From Eunapius fragilis (taxonomy: Eukaryota; Porifera; Demospongiae; Spongillida; Spongillidae), in the NCBI GenBank assembly GCA_963681505.1, contig OY811980.1, forward strand, positions 3,752,263-3,816,262: DNA of 64,000 nucleotides, given 5' to 3'. The translations under genes and the position numbers were made by a program. Each line of letters begins with the position of its first letter. Positions within the stretch are counted from its first letter, which is position 1. This document shows positions 36,276 through 48,420 of the stretch, piece by piece. The notes below the pieces were generated by a model that was not told the DNA's origin, searched no databases, and saw only the letters and a list, made by a program, of their open reading frames with translations.

Positions 36276-39200
36276 GCAAAGGGTTAAAATTCTTGCAATC
36301 CTTGTATTTTCTATTCAAGTATAAGGTCAAATTGCAGGATGATGCAAGCAGTCTGTTGGGTAAAATATATATACACTGTCATAAGGTCCCACTCACCTAT
36401 GATCATTGAAGCATACAGTGCTCAATTATAGGCTGCAGAATAAGAGCTTGAGAATTGTTCCTGTCCTTTCTTTTAATGGTGATATTCCAGTGATTAAGGA
36501 TTTCCTTTTCCTGTTATCCTTGCACATGAAAATTATTTACAGGTTGATACTTGCAAAGAAAGTGAATGCTTTGAACAACTTCTTGAACAGGTAACCTTTT
36601 ATGCACATGAATATTTACCCCCCTTTTCCATAACACTCCCTATAATATACATTCACTTTCCAATTTTTCTTAGGCATATAAATTCATTTGCTTACCTTCA
36701 TATGTATTGCATCAAACAAGTGTTCATGTTTGGCAATATTAGGATATGCAGTTGTATACTTTGGTAAATATAAACTGGACTTGTGTATGTATTGTATATT
36801 CAAAACTTTACAATCAAATGAGGATTTATTGCTATACATGGTCCAGTTTATTAACATATACATTGTGTTTATGGAGTTCACTAAATTGCCATAACTGTTC
36901 AGAATGCATGAACGTATGGTGCATGTGCTATGTGTACATGTAATTGGAATTAATTGCATAATCCCACATCATTAAGCTTTTCAAAAGTGAAGACTCAGCA
37001 ACAAAGAAGTCCATGTTGGAAGTCTCTCAGCTACTTGTGGACACTCTTGTTGAAAATGTCTTATCTCTAGACGAAAGTGCCGGTAAATTCATGAAAGTAC
37101 AGTGGTGAAAAAAATATTTCTACCTAATAGTGTGGGGGGGGGGGCAGGTTACATCTGTGATGGCGTGCACCATGCACCACTTGTGGTTGACCATATTGAT
37201 ATATTAATGGATTAACAGTGGTGGTGTTAACATAACAGTGCAACTAAGCCTAATTGGGAGCATATTCCCACAATTGAAAAGAGAGAGTGCCTCGTATGTG
37301 CACTAGAAATTTTTGTATTGTTTACCTGTAAGCAGTCACGAAACTTTTCCCTTTCTGTTTTTGAATCCTTTATTTTGAAGCCTTGAAGAGAATCTTGAAT
37401 AACTGCATCAACCTCTTGTGCTATATTAGCTGTACGATATGCTCATATGCTTTGCATGGTGGAATCAAGGGTTGGCTGTATTAGTGATACATCTACGTGC
37501 TCCTTTTGAAATATCGGGCTCACGTGACTCATATGAGGCAAGATGTGATGCAAAAGGAGAGCACAAGCGATAAAGTAGTAGGTCTTCACAAACTTTGCTA
37601 AACCTTCAGCCGTTGGTTCTGAGCGCTCTGTAGCCTCTCTTTCTAAACTCGCAATAAAAATAGCAAATCCCCTTACCAAACATACAAAGCGGAATTCGTA
37701 AGGGAAAATCCTATCCGCAATACGAATTGTAAGGCACTCCCACTTTAGGTTTAGTTGCACTCTTATGTTAACACCACCACTGTCAATCCATGAATATATT
37801 AACATGGTCAACCACAAGTGGTGCGTGGCGCACCACTTGGCGGAAACCCTCATCTGTGCAGTGAAACAGTATTAAACACAACCTATGTCTGCCTATTGTA
37901 TGGGGGTCATTAAAGTCAAAATGAGGGTTACTACCCCGGTCACACTCCACCATGTACTTTTACCTTACTAGTTACTATGACAATGATTTGATTTATGAAA
38001 ATCATGTCTCATCAGTGTATGGAAGACAGGTGCCTAAATCATTTGCGTGATTTTTTTAACAGATAAAGCAACAAACAGGACATGCATGTATCAATAGAGA
38101 CTGGACAATCCAAGATATTTATGTCTTTAATTCCTAAGGGGTAATGACCATTGTATATTGCCTAAGGTAAAATGTTAAAGATAAATTTTATTTTTAAAAT
38201 ATATAAAAATGGTGTAGCTTGATACCTGGAAAATAGTTCAGAATTTTAACATGAACATTTTATGTATACCGGTAATGTGTGGCATTATTTTGTTGTGTAC
38301 TGTCCCATATAATCTGATGCTCAACATTGGTGGAAGGGGGGGCCCGGGGGGGGGACCAGACTCATTGTAATTAAAAAAAAAAAATAACAGAACACTATTG
38401 CATATGTGTATATAAGGATACATGGAAGATAGGTAAAGGAGTCAGAATTTTTCCTTTGGGTTGTAAAGTATCTCTTACCATAATTTGCACTTAATGCAAA
38501 GGATGATCATCAAATAAAATGTTATTACAGGTGTCATGAAAATGGATGATGGATTAGGATTAATGTTGCGGTGTCTTCTGTGTATGATTACTCATATTGG
38601 TATTCTATATCTAGCTACTCATCAACATACAACATCTGTTGGGTTAGTGGCATGTATCACAACACTCTACATATTTTGCAAGATCAGACCAATCCTGTTA
38701 CTTAAACATGCTACTACGCTTCATCCTTATCTGAGTTCAAAGTGCAGTGTAAGTGCACCTTTTCCACTGTCATATGCTCAGTATTTTATTTAGTTAAAAG
38801 CTTGCATCTTATCTATATTTCTCTAATGTTGCAGACCCAGAGTGATATGCTTGTTGTCTGCCATGTTGCTCATATATTGGAACAGGTTGTTCCAAAAATA
38901 GAACACCCCAGTGAATCATTCATGAGAGAATTAGAGGAAGATCTTGTGAAGCTCATTATGAAACATGGCCAAATGGTAAGCACTTTGTACTTCCAATGTA
39001 GAGTATATTTAAGAGTAGTGGCATTAGCTTATTTCCATAAACATGTACATGTACTTAAGACAATAGTGGAAGTGATTCACGCAATCTGATTGGTCAATTG
39101 CAGGTATTGAAATGCAGTAAAAACCTCAAGAGGGAATCTAAGTGCCAGTGGAGGGAAGGAGATTCTAAATGCACTGGGCACTTAGAATCCCCCCTTTTTG

Positions 39201-42200
39201 CACTTAGAATCCCTCCTTAACATTTGCATTGCTTACATTATACATTGCATATTACATGTAACTCAATGCTCATTGATCATTGCTAGTACATGTTGGTCCA
39301 TACTGTATGTTAAGAATTACATTTGCACAGTGGAAATTAGAAGTTCCAGGTATTCAGTTCTGCATTGTATTTGTCAGTCTTTAAGTTTATGCCGGCAATT
39401 TTTTGATTCCAGTAGCAAAAGACATGGACATGATTCATACTCGTTTTGATGCATTTCAATTTAGAATATCCTCGCACTGGCAACCAGTGGTATTTTTGTA
39501 GGAGCCAACACCGTTGCCTCATTCATTCCATTACCAAAGCGGCAGTGGCTCTCAATGAGTAATTCCACTCTGACTAATTCCAGCAGTGTTGCATAAGCAA
39601 GCGACTGTCCTTTATGCTCATTATTTCCATTACTTTCTGTTAGGTTTCAGATGGTAGCTATGTGCATATCTAATTGCCTCGTTGTGTGATAAATTTATTG
39701 GTTGCTATTGGTTAGACACTGAAACCTTTGGTACATGTATCTGTGCGATTTGGAATTCCCTTGAGCCCTTAGTAGGCCCCCAGGGATTCTAAATCACATA
39801 GATCCCTTGTTTCAGTCATATCCTTGGCGATTAGAATGGAACCTTGTGTATACTTTCAGCATTATTATTGGTTTTGCCTTATGTTTCAGATTGTTCAAGG
39901 CTGTGTGTTGTGTCTTGGTGCTGTTGTAAATAATGTTACTCACAACTATCAACTGGTGAAAGAAACCTTTTTGAAATTTTTTGGTAAGATTTATTTTCAT
40001 ATCATGCCCATAACTGTGTTTGTTGTACATGTACATTATGCTCATACTAATCTTTGATTAAAGTTCACCTGGAGAAAGTACACACTCTTCAGGCACAAGA
40101 CTCTCACAACCCACAGCTACCCCAACTGAAAGCCACTGTTCTGAGATCTGTGTTTACAGTTGGCCTACTGTGTAATTCGTTTGATCTGGATGTTATCTGC
40201 CCATCTGAAGAGGTACATAGTACATATACCATAGATGCATTCAATTAAGTTACTGTGCACTGTATTAAGCACACCAGTACCCCATATTCCATACATTTAC
40301 ACTCTGATCAATTGGTGGAAGTTGCATAATTAGTGGGAATGAATCTAAATCATTCATCATGTACATAACATGAATTGTGAAAAGACCTTTCATAGTGATT
40401 GTGTGTTGTCCATATTGGATACTTTGTGTGGTTACAGATGAGAGATTATTTTTTCCAATGTATGGAGTCAATTACACAAACCTTTGTATGTCACATTCAG
40501 TGCTTAGAAAGTTTATGTAATGATGATGACCATTTATATTCCATCTGCACTTAAGTAAATAAATGTCCTCATGTTTCAATGACAGCACAAGTACATGTAT
40601 GGTATACTTGTGAATACACGTAATCATGTTACTTGTGCACTACAATATTTTCAGGCTGATTTGTTAATTTGTACATATCCATTTATACATTTATTTATTA
40701 TCTGTACTGGTTTCTCTCCTGCAGCACAAAATTAGTAGTCGTGTACATTCACTACTGGTTGGCTTTGCTAAGAGTGCCGATGAAGAGATTCAGTTGAAGT
40801 CCGTAACAGGCCTTGGTATGAATTTGTTACAACAAAATCTGCATTGTGTAACTTGTATTAAATATATAAAAATTTAGGTTTTTTTTATCTTCGATACCCT
40901 GAATTGATGCTTGAACAAGAACCAAAACTGATATACCAAGATTGGCTGGGCCCAAACTCTTCTGTAAAGAAGAAGTGCCAGGTAATTTCACCTTCAAATA
41001 GGTCTGCAGAATTATCATGGAGATGAAAATGATATTAGAGCTCATCTTACATACCTTATAGCAGGATGCATGTCAGCTGTGGTGGGTATCACTTTATGTA
41101 TATGTGTGTATGTGTAGTCCTCTTAAAAGATATACATGTTATGTAAACTCAGTTATCATTCCTCCATTATCAGATAACTTCTTAAAAAAATTGTTGGAAA
41201 TTAAAATTTTAAAAACTGGCAGCAGTTGCTGACCTATACAGAAATAGAATGTTCTGCAGGTTAATCATTGGAGTACCTTTGCAGTAATCTCTGAACCTTC
41301 TGTTACACATGAGAAAGTTGAATGATATAAATTTATATTTTGCTTGCAACCATATTTAATTTTATCATTAGCAACAAATAGATGTCTACATTAAGTTTCT
41401 CATCCTGTGGTTTCATCATGCTTGTTACAAACTAGAGCAGCGGGAAATACGTGTAACTAAGCCAAATTATTCTTACTGCATAATTGTTGATAAGTAACCT
41501 AATACCAAGCTATAGCTTCTGATCCCTATCAATGCAAGGTTGGATTTAAAAGCCAAATCATATTCACCTTGACCTGGAAGTTGTGTGCTTTCAACTCGAG
41601 GGTTCAGATTTATATTTCCAGTCATGGTAATCTATTTTACAGTCACAGTCATTTTACTTTGGTATAAATTTATTCCAACGATATGTGGAGTCCATATAAA
41701 TGTACTAGTAGTTTAGCTATTATGAACTGCCCATTGTATCATAATCTATAACCAACATATTTAATGTGTTACATGAATGGGTTAATACTTACTACCTCTG
41801 CTGTTTGGCAGGTATTGAAAAACTTGCAGAACTATTTCAAGGAAGTAGAAGCAAAACTGAAGGTTGACTCAGAGGGTAAGAGTACCATTTAAAATATTGG
41901 AGAGAGAGAGGGAGGGAGGGACAGAGATGGGATTTCATACACTTGCTGACAACCCTACATGTAGCTTCAAAGAAAACTGAACCTGGCAATCTCCTAGAAT
42001 TTGGGGATCATCATTCGAGGTTAGACATCACAATGGCAATATATACATACCACATGGTACAATGTATTGGTATTATAGGCAAGTACATAACTATTATTTC
42101 ATTCCATCTGGCCCCACATAATTTAATAGTGTTTGCAGCAACGTTGCGCAGTCATTTCTTGCTGTTGTATTGGAGTCGTCATTTAATTCAGACGTTGCTG

Positions 42201-45200
42201 TAAGGATGTCATCTCTTCATGTCGTCGTGCTCATCTTACGTCAAGGACTAGTTCACCCAGCCCAGGTTGAACCAAGTGCAAATTGATCATTGCCATGAAA
42301 AGGAATCTTATGTGTTTTAAGATGTATTCCAGAAGACTGAGATATCCTACATACAACAACCCTGGGTTTAAGGTCTTCATTTTTTTAAAACCATACAACA
42401 ATTGCCCTTCTTTGCTTCTTCTTGAGGTGGTACTTTTATATGGTTAGGTCCCTTTTCATGGCAATGATCCCATGTATCCACATTGTGGCAAATGAATTTA
42501 TTTTATTGTTCTGAATTTTAGTGTGTTCCCTATTTGATTGCAATGAGCACTGATCCAGAGGCTGCAATCAGAATAAAAGCAGAGCAGCAACTTACAGAGC
42601 ACTCTTCTAAGTATGGGCAGATAATGCAGGTAAGCAATTTCCAGCTTACTTATTATTTTTTGCTGTACAGTGTAATTGAAAAATGTATATTTATTTTACA
42701 GAGCCATCTAATAGCTGGAGTGAAGAGGTCTTATATGTTCCTTCGTCTTGTATCATGTGTAAGGAGGCACTCCATTTTTGAATTCAATACCATTATGGTG
42801 TATGATGCATATTATATTAGACGTAGGAATACAAGATACAAGGGAATACACGAATGGGAATAAATGCACGTACAGGATTATAAAATAATGCATGAATACA
42901 TGAACGTGAATTATTTAAACTAGCCTAACGTAATAAAGAAATATAAATGGTAAGCCCTATACACACAGCTGCTGCAAGATGCATAAACTGAAACACTCAA
43001 AACGTTCAAATACACATGCAATGCTTAGAAGAGGTCAGAGTTCACATACTTACAAGAGGATAACATGTAGTTTACCATACTAAATAACTTTGATTTAATA
43101 CTTATTGGGATGTAATAGTGCACTCTTCCATTATCTACTGTTGTCATCATTAGCTTCGGGTTCCTCTATCCAGGAACTTGTTAGAGGCTGTACGGAGCAT
43201 CAGAGTGCACCACTAAGTGTGCTAGCTCATTTGTATACATTGGTGAGATCAAACAAACAACACAGAAGAGCATTCCTTAAAGCATTACTGCGTCATTTTG
43301 AAGAACTTGAGGTAGGACATATGTATTGTATCATTGTTCTGTGATGCGATACTACATTATTTGTCTGCACTGTTATCTGCAGTTTGCCATGGACACATTT
43401 GATTTTGGGAAATCACTTGTTGGGCAATAGTCTCAATAAGCATGCTTGGTAGTAGTATATGCAATATACATAATGCAGATAAAATGATATTTACTCCTTG
43501 CTCCAAAGGCAGCCCAACTGTTTCAAAGGGCAGCACCTACTTTTTGTATTACACCCATGCTATGCGATTTGAACTGCATGTGTGTGTGTGTGTGTGTGCA
43601 CAATAGTACCTTAACCACTAGTACCTTAACCACTTCACTGTTGTTATGAACTTTGCCCAGCACAATCACGATGTAATCTTTGGTTACGGTGTGTGAAAAA
43701 ATGCTGTATGGCAGGTTCTACACAATCTATGTTGTATGCGTTACGTCTTATAGTATGGTCTGGCAAATTTTTATTATGTACATCTGGTGCAGTAAAGTGT
43801 TTAATCATTAACACATTCTGGACAATGTTATTTACCTCACAGAAGACAGGTCTGGAGATGCTGCTGTTCCTATCAGACAATTTGGCACACTTACCTTACG
43901 CCACATTAGAGGAGCCATTATTTGTGGCACATCACATTGACATGACATTGTCAGTGACCGGATCAACACTACTTCAGTCTTTTAATGAGGTGACCTTTGC
44001 TTGTACTGAATTATGCGCTCGGGGGGGGGGCATTTTAAAAATGCATTCTTAATAATGTCATTGCTGTTCATTTATGTATGTTGTTATATAAAATTAACGA
44101 CATCTATTATTGTTGTGCAAACCTTAATTCATCTTAATTACTTGTGTGTACAGGCCATATGGGGCAGTAAAGAATCTTCCAGTGAAGATAATGAAGACAT
44201 CTCTAGTCTATGTGAGCATACTGGTATTTCTCGTTTTTACATTTTATTACTTACATTTCACCACAGTACAAAGGGACTGCAACATTAATCGTTTAGCAGA
44301 GTGCTGTTATTCTTCCTATGGATGTTTTCTGCTACTCCTCCTAAAGCGACATCTACAGAGGTGTTATGGGCTCTCTGATAGGTTGGTATTATGTAATTAC
44401 CCACAGTGTCAATTTAATTATACGTTCAACTTTTCAGCAAGTGCCAGAAATATACACCTAACGAGTCCAACAAGGGATATGAAAAGGCTGTAACAAAAAA
44501 ATCTGGTATATCTTTTGACCCTAATCTCATTCTGGATGCACTGAAGGGTGAAAAGCTAACAAAGAAGGAAACAAAATCAAAGGAGGAGTACTTGATGACA
44601 TTCCTTGAGGTACCCTGCCATTGTGTCAATTGCAAAGTATGCTAATGTAACGTTTCCAAGGGCTAGTAAAGGAGGGGGTGGGGGGGGGGGGGGGTGCCAG
44701 TGGAAAGTGAGCAGTGCTAATTGTACATATTATAAATCATAACAGTGTATCTAACACATTTTCACATTCCTGTTTACAGTTCAAACAAATGATGAATAAG
44801 CTAGATCCATTTGATGGTGATGATGAGCTCTCTGACCATGAAATCACTACTACAGCTAGTGTTGCAGTTCCCAGTGAAGTAATAGCAGATGATAACAAAG
44901 TTGCAAAGGTAATCGAATTGTTCCTTATCACTGCAATTTTTGAATGTTTGCAATAGCCCCAAACAAGTGCACCAAGTCAGAAAGTCAGAATTCCATCAAC
45001 TAGCAGCACTGGCAGTAATGGACATCGTAAAGCTAAACGTCCAAAACCAAGAAAGCAGAGATTTGTATCCTTATCTTTGCAGCGAATGGGTTACCTTATA
45101 GTAATCATTGATCAAATACTAATTTGATTGTGGTAAGTTATATTTCCTATTTGTGCAGATCAGCTCTGGAGGCAGTGATGATGATCCTGATTTTAAGTAA
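25208..45200 (+). CDS. NIPBL: Cohesin loader NIPBL/Scc2, 46 exons, about 1809 aa
   Basis: Exons: 25208-25274, 25579-25744, 25793-25917, 25978-26062, 26186-26589, 26652-26693, 26959-27036, 29070-29146, 29203-29289, 29350-29575, 30352-30503, 30738-30818, 31053-31153, 31214-31358, 31803-31885, 33197-33329, 33803-33949, 34137-34193, 34248-34334, 34563-34780, 34970-35072, 35135-35233, 35506-35652, 35875-36009, 36068-36169, 36543-36590, 36977-37082, 38531-38748, 38835-38975, 39890-39983, 40064-40212, 40725-40815, 40878-40981, 41812-41875, 41965-42019, 42139-42265, 42522-42629, 42702-42758, 43174-43311, 43843-43989, 44154-44223, 44267-44381, 44438-44609, 44780-44908, 44957-45064, 45159-45200. Every phase joins. 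Diagnostic segments are LAGISPLTD (start), PNMPQKVHLEEAIEQL, FASLARLPTSKRNLRTFRL, RKRVIKILKDICINQP, LVACITTLYIFCKIRP, VPYLIAMSTDPEAAI and EEPLFVAHHIDMTLSVTGS. The HEAT-repeat body loads cohesin and stimulates its ATPase; the N-terminus binds MAU2. It is much shorter than human NIPBL (2804 aa), almost entirely in the disordered N-terminal third. Exon 4/5 has an alternative GC-AG solution. Confidence 0.95.
25479..25540. repeat. (GT)n microsatellite in NIPBL intron 1
   Basis: A GT run with GC interruptions lies about 40 bases before the exon 2 acceptor at 25578. Confidence 0.95.
27037..28404. other. NIPBL intron 7, first part: repeat-derived DNA
   Basis: No exon was recognised. At 28050-28230 a diverged copy of the dispersed repeat family seen at 18814 and 32280 is present (TTATCGGACCTTGTAACGTC, then AAGACACCAAAATG). 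Confidence 0.5.
28405..28764 (-). CDS. Unidentified intronic ORF, antisense to NIPBL
   Basis: A 119-codon ORF starts MCSSNCTGFRLLTATTPVPS and ends PAFTSDHDLLLQGFEQ. Its base composition is more balanced than the surrounding intron, and it contains GKQFNLPGGAVGRAFAELL, which looks protein-like. I recognise no family. No poly-A tail, TIR or splice partner is evident. It may be a fragment of a mobile element or a small nested gene. Confidence 0.35.
   Translation of the reverse strand: MCSSNCTGFRLLTATTPVPSGSFECDRFEDAFGAVLTTEQIDMRLASTQPGILYGMASFFNGKQFNLPGGAVGRAFAELLTKSLPKAHGHCPVASSGIKPILVPAFTSDHDLLLQGFEQ
31886..33196. repeat. NIPBL intron 15: dispersed repeat family and two hairpins
   Basis: Two hairpins share the motif CCAATGATTTAGGCA, then GTATGGGAGGC, then TAAATCATTGG, at 32040-32100 and 32604-32665. 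Between and after them, sequence from 32270 to 33060 matches that at 18814, 28050, 33590-33740 and 38010-38260 (for example AAATGGTGTG followed by TTTGGATGATATAT). No coding function is indicated. Confidence 0.7.
36216..36272. repeat. (GT)n microsatellite in NIPBL intron 25
   Basis: An almost pure GT run of about 50 bases lies between exon 25 and exon 26. Confidence 0.95.
37152..37858 (-). mobile_element. hAT-like element with about 90-base inverted arms in NIPBL intron 27
   Basis: Sequence 37160-37245 (GCACCACTTGTGGTTGACCA, then GGTGGTGTTAACATAA and AGTGCAACT) is matched in reverse complement at 37753-37843. An 8-base direct repeat, CATCTGTG, lies just outside both ends (37152 and 37851), as expected for a hAT target-site duplication. 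The left tip looks shortened. A 136-codon minus-strand ORF (37443-37853) ends HHILPHMSHVSPIFQKEHVD followed by VSLIQPTLDST. This resembles the C-terminal region of ZNF862/KIAA1586-like proteins related to hAT transposases. It has no DDE core, so it is a non-autonomous fragment. Confidence 0.62.
38976..39889. repeat. NIPBL intron 29: hairpin and flanking inverted motifs
   Basis: GGGAATCTAAGTGCCAGTGG, then GGCACTTAGAATCCC, forms a hairpin at 39130-39190, followed by a second CACTTAGAATCCC at 39200. GGGATTCTAAATCAC at 39783 is related. This may be a small inverted-repeat element spanning about 39130-39810. No gene is seen. Confidence 0.45.
42285..42469. mobile_element. MITE-like element, 19-base perfect inverted repeat, NIPBL intron 36
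   Basis: GATCATTGCCATGAAAAGG at 42285-42303 is perfectly repeated in reverse complement at 42451-42469, 185 bases overall. It contains no ORF. Confidence 0.75.
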
Positions 45201-46326
45201 TAATATATCTGATGCTCAAATCACCTCATTCTGGGCAGTAACTGGCATATTGCAGTATAATATCGATCAGGGCATTGACAGAATTATATCTGTGTATTTT
45301 CTATATCAAACCATCCAATTCATTACAGCAGCAGCATAAATTAAGGTGCACTATGCATTTATGTCCAAATCCCCCCCCCTCCCCCCTCCCCCCCACACAC
45401 ACGCACATACACCTATGTATATCTGCCACAATGGAAGTGGATACGTCACTAATCATTTCACATACATCATGTCAAGATGTCTGGCTGACCTTAGCATGCT
45501 CAGTTCATCTTTGCTGCTTTTGATTTTGAACTATAACCTGAGGAGAGTTTTTACACTGCACATGAATTAAGTAACCACTTGAAAGGCTTTATGCGTTATT
45601 TTTCAAAGGTGTCCATTCTATACACCTTACCTTCGCCATGAATATCTTGCCTGCCACTGTGTCCCCTCACACAGGATAATAAGGTGTGTGCAGGATAGTC
45701 CTCATAATAGGTGGTGTACTTGTGATTACATCATGTAGCAAGTATCATATTGATTTTCATCCTCCTTTTATAAGCAGTAAATCTACACACCGGGGGAACC
45801 TCAATAGAACATTTCCATCAACACCAGAAATACATAAAGCTATATTAATATCCTTCCCGATGGTATATCCCTCGTTCCAGCTCTCTTTACATCTCGGCGC
45901 TGATTGTCCGCCAATTTTTTAAACTGCCATGCGAGATCACGAGTCGGTTCGCTCACTCCACGGACCACCCTTAGCCCCTGAATCGTTTATAGCGTGAGAT
46001 GGGTCCAAAATGCGTGATTTACGGCGTCCCTGCTTGCTCTTGTCTGCATAGAACTTTCATGGGATGATATCCCTAATGGCCTCATAAAACATTTATACCT
46101 AGACCTGTATATTGCTGAATCTGTTATCTCTGTGCATGCAATGAGCATGAAGTCAAAAGAAGGTGCTTATAATACTAATTGGTGATGTTATCTGCTGCGT
46201 GTGGTTCGCACAATTGATTTACATACATGTACAAAACAGTGCACGTGCCTGGTAATATAGTGCTCAGTGACGTTTAACCTAGCCTCGTCTACAGGCCCTA
46301 TATTAAAGTTACGAGAGCGAAAAATA
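45201..46326. other. Region downstream of NIPBL, no gene
   Basis: This holds the NIPBL 3' flank. A C-rich stretch at 45370-45393 runs into an ACAC tract. No supported exons. Confidence 0.5.
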
Positions 46327-46524
46327 CACACCCAGGAAATTCTACATTTGTATCATAAATGGTGATTGTATCATTAGCAAAAAAACATATTTGAAACATC
46401 GATCTTAGCAAGCAGATATGTATCAAATATGTTTTGGTAGTATGGTACAAATACACTTATCTGATACAATGTTTCAAATATGTTTTATAGTATTTGATAC
46501 AAAATTAACTTTCCTGGTGGTGTA
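46327..46524. mobile_element. MITE-like palindromic element
   Basis: The left end ACACACCCAGGAAAT, followed by TTTGTATCAT, mirrors the right end TTTGATACAAAATTAACTTTC then CTGGTGGTGT. Inside, AACATATTTGAAACAT pairs with ATGTTTCAAATATGTT. About 200 bases, no ORF. Confidence 0.65.
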
Positions 46525-47246
46525 TGAATTTACTGGGATTTACTAGAAACCAAGTGAAGCTCCAGCTTTTACTGTAACAAGGAATTTAGAGAATGCCGAG
46601 CTTTGTCGCAGGTTTACGTTGCTTAAGTACTTTGATCCAGCTGTGGCCATAACATTGGGATCCCGTGACAATACACTGTGCTGTGATAATTGCTGATCCA
46701 ATGTTCAGTGAAGACTCAGCTCTCTTACACATGCACTCCTACACTGCGCTCCCACACTGACTTCCCCTCTTACACATTATTACTCTCACATCAGCTCGGA
46801 ATTTGGAACATGTGAGCCATATATGTGATATATGGTCTCTAATAATCCATCTCATCGGGCTCATCCACTACATTAATGTCTCTTTTACTATCTTCCTCAT
46901 CCTCAGTGTCATGTATGATTGTGTATTGCCTTGCTGTTTTGCTTTCTTCTCTATCCACTTCATTTTATCTAATCTGCACATCTACCAACCAGCACTTCCA
47001 TGCTACTCTGTACATGTGGCAAAAACAGTCTACCTTCAGTGCGAGGTGGGGAGAACTGGGGCAGTAGAGCAGGAGGTGAGATGCAGGCCTTTATTGCAAG
47101 TAGGCTGAACATGTGTCTAAGTTCCTGTGGTGATCACCCCTGATGTCTCGTACATTGCACTGCTTATCCACATTGCCACCTACAATTTTCACAAAAGCCC
47201 CTTCTCTCAGCCATTTGTCCATCACTTTAGTATGATGTAAGCTAAT
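46525..47246. other. Intergenic, no recognisable gene
   Basis: Only short, unsupported ORFs are present, for example at 46803-47108. No splice-linked exons were recognised. Confidence 0.5.
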
Positions 47247-47247
47247 T

Positions 47248-48420
47248 TCATTCACTTGATTGAGAATGGCTTTGTAGGAAAGAGTAACATTGATGTGATT
47301 TAGCTGTGTCCAAGAAATAAATGTGTACTGTTATTTGTGTACTCCGTTCACACACATACACTTGTGAATTGAAGAGGGCACTGGATATGTATGACTGCAC
47401 CCCACACATCTTTCCCTTGTGCTCCTTCAAGAGAATGCCAATAGCCGGGCACAAGCCTGTGTATTGAACATCTCCTCTTTTGTGCTTGTTCCTGACCAAG
47501 CCTCGTGTGACAACTGAATTATGGATGATTTTGAAAAGGGTTGGCGCCTTGGTGCTGAGTTCCAAAATGGCCTGAGTACATGAGAAACTCTCAGCCTGCT
47601 CGAGGGACATATGGCGGAACAGTGACACTGGCAGTGCATTCTTTTTAAACAACAATGAACATTCGTCACAGATCGCTTGGGACATTTAGAGACAGCCTCT
47701 TCTCTGAGATCAGGATTGGCAAAAGGAGCCCTACAAATGAACTTCATGTTGCCGCGAGCCAATGCCTTCACAATCTTTTCAAAATCAGGACGCACAGCTG
47801 TAATCACTTCAGCACCCTTTTTAGGTGAGTACGCTGAAATCTGTACAGAACATGAATAGCCCATGATGTCACTAATGAAGTAGCAGCCATAACATCTTCA
47901 GTTATGGTCTCACATGCGTCCAAGACTATTGCTTCAGTAACTATATATTACAATAGGTGAATTCTATGAACTTAATTGTACAACCAACCTTCAGCATGAG
48001 TCTGAGGTGGGTTTGAGACACCAATCACATTTATCTCTTGATCTTGGTCTCCTGTACCCTCTGTAGTATCCTGATAATTGACACTGTCACTCAGTGGCTC
48101 AGTGCTTAGTGCTGTACAAGCATAAGTAAATTTAAAGGTATAAAATTGATTATTACTTCTTTTCCTTACAGTCGTGGCTATCCAGATAAGTAAGCCTTCT
48201 TCCGCGGCACTCAGTGTTCAGGCGCTTGGCCATAGTCTAAACTAGGAGATGCCCCAGGACCACTGGTATCCTTTGTTCTCTTTCTACCGCCAGAGAGAAA
48301 GAGCTTGAGAGACTCAGAGGGATTATTCTTCTGATAAGTTTCTGGTTCTGAAGGACTCAGCCGACAAAAATTTATGTTTGCAACTCCTGCAGATCAACCT
48401 TGACTGACCATCATCTGCAG
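47248..48420 (-). pseudogene. Transposon-derived gene remnant (possibly DUF6589-type), frameshifted
   Basis: On the minus strand, pieces occur in order: SESLKLFLSGGRKRTKDTSG (about 48330-48250), ALSTEPLSDSVNYQDTTEG then QEINVIGVSNPPQTHAEG (48112-47990, AG/GT bordered), EAIVLDACETITEDVMAATS (about 47930), KGAEVITAVRPDFEKIVKAL then FANPDLREEAVSKCPK, and, after a frame change near 47690, CDECSLLFKKNALPVSLF then LCPAIGILLKEHKGKMCGVQ. The last part resembles the N-terminal half of DUF6589-containing transposon proteins of invertebrates. Multiple frames are needed, so it is probably dead. Family assignment is tentative. Confidence 0.4.

Noticed and set aside
37443..37853. Independent gene antisense to NIPBL
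   Set aside because: The ORF runs through an inverted arm of a mobile element and matches only a transposon-type tail.
43168..43173. NIPBL exon 39 starting at the upstream TTAG acceptor (43153)
   Set aside because: It does not match the phase of exon 38; the acceptor ending at 43173 does.
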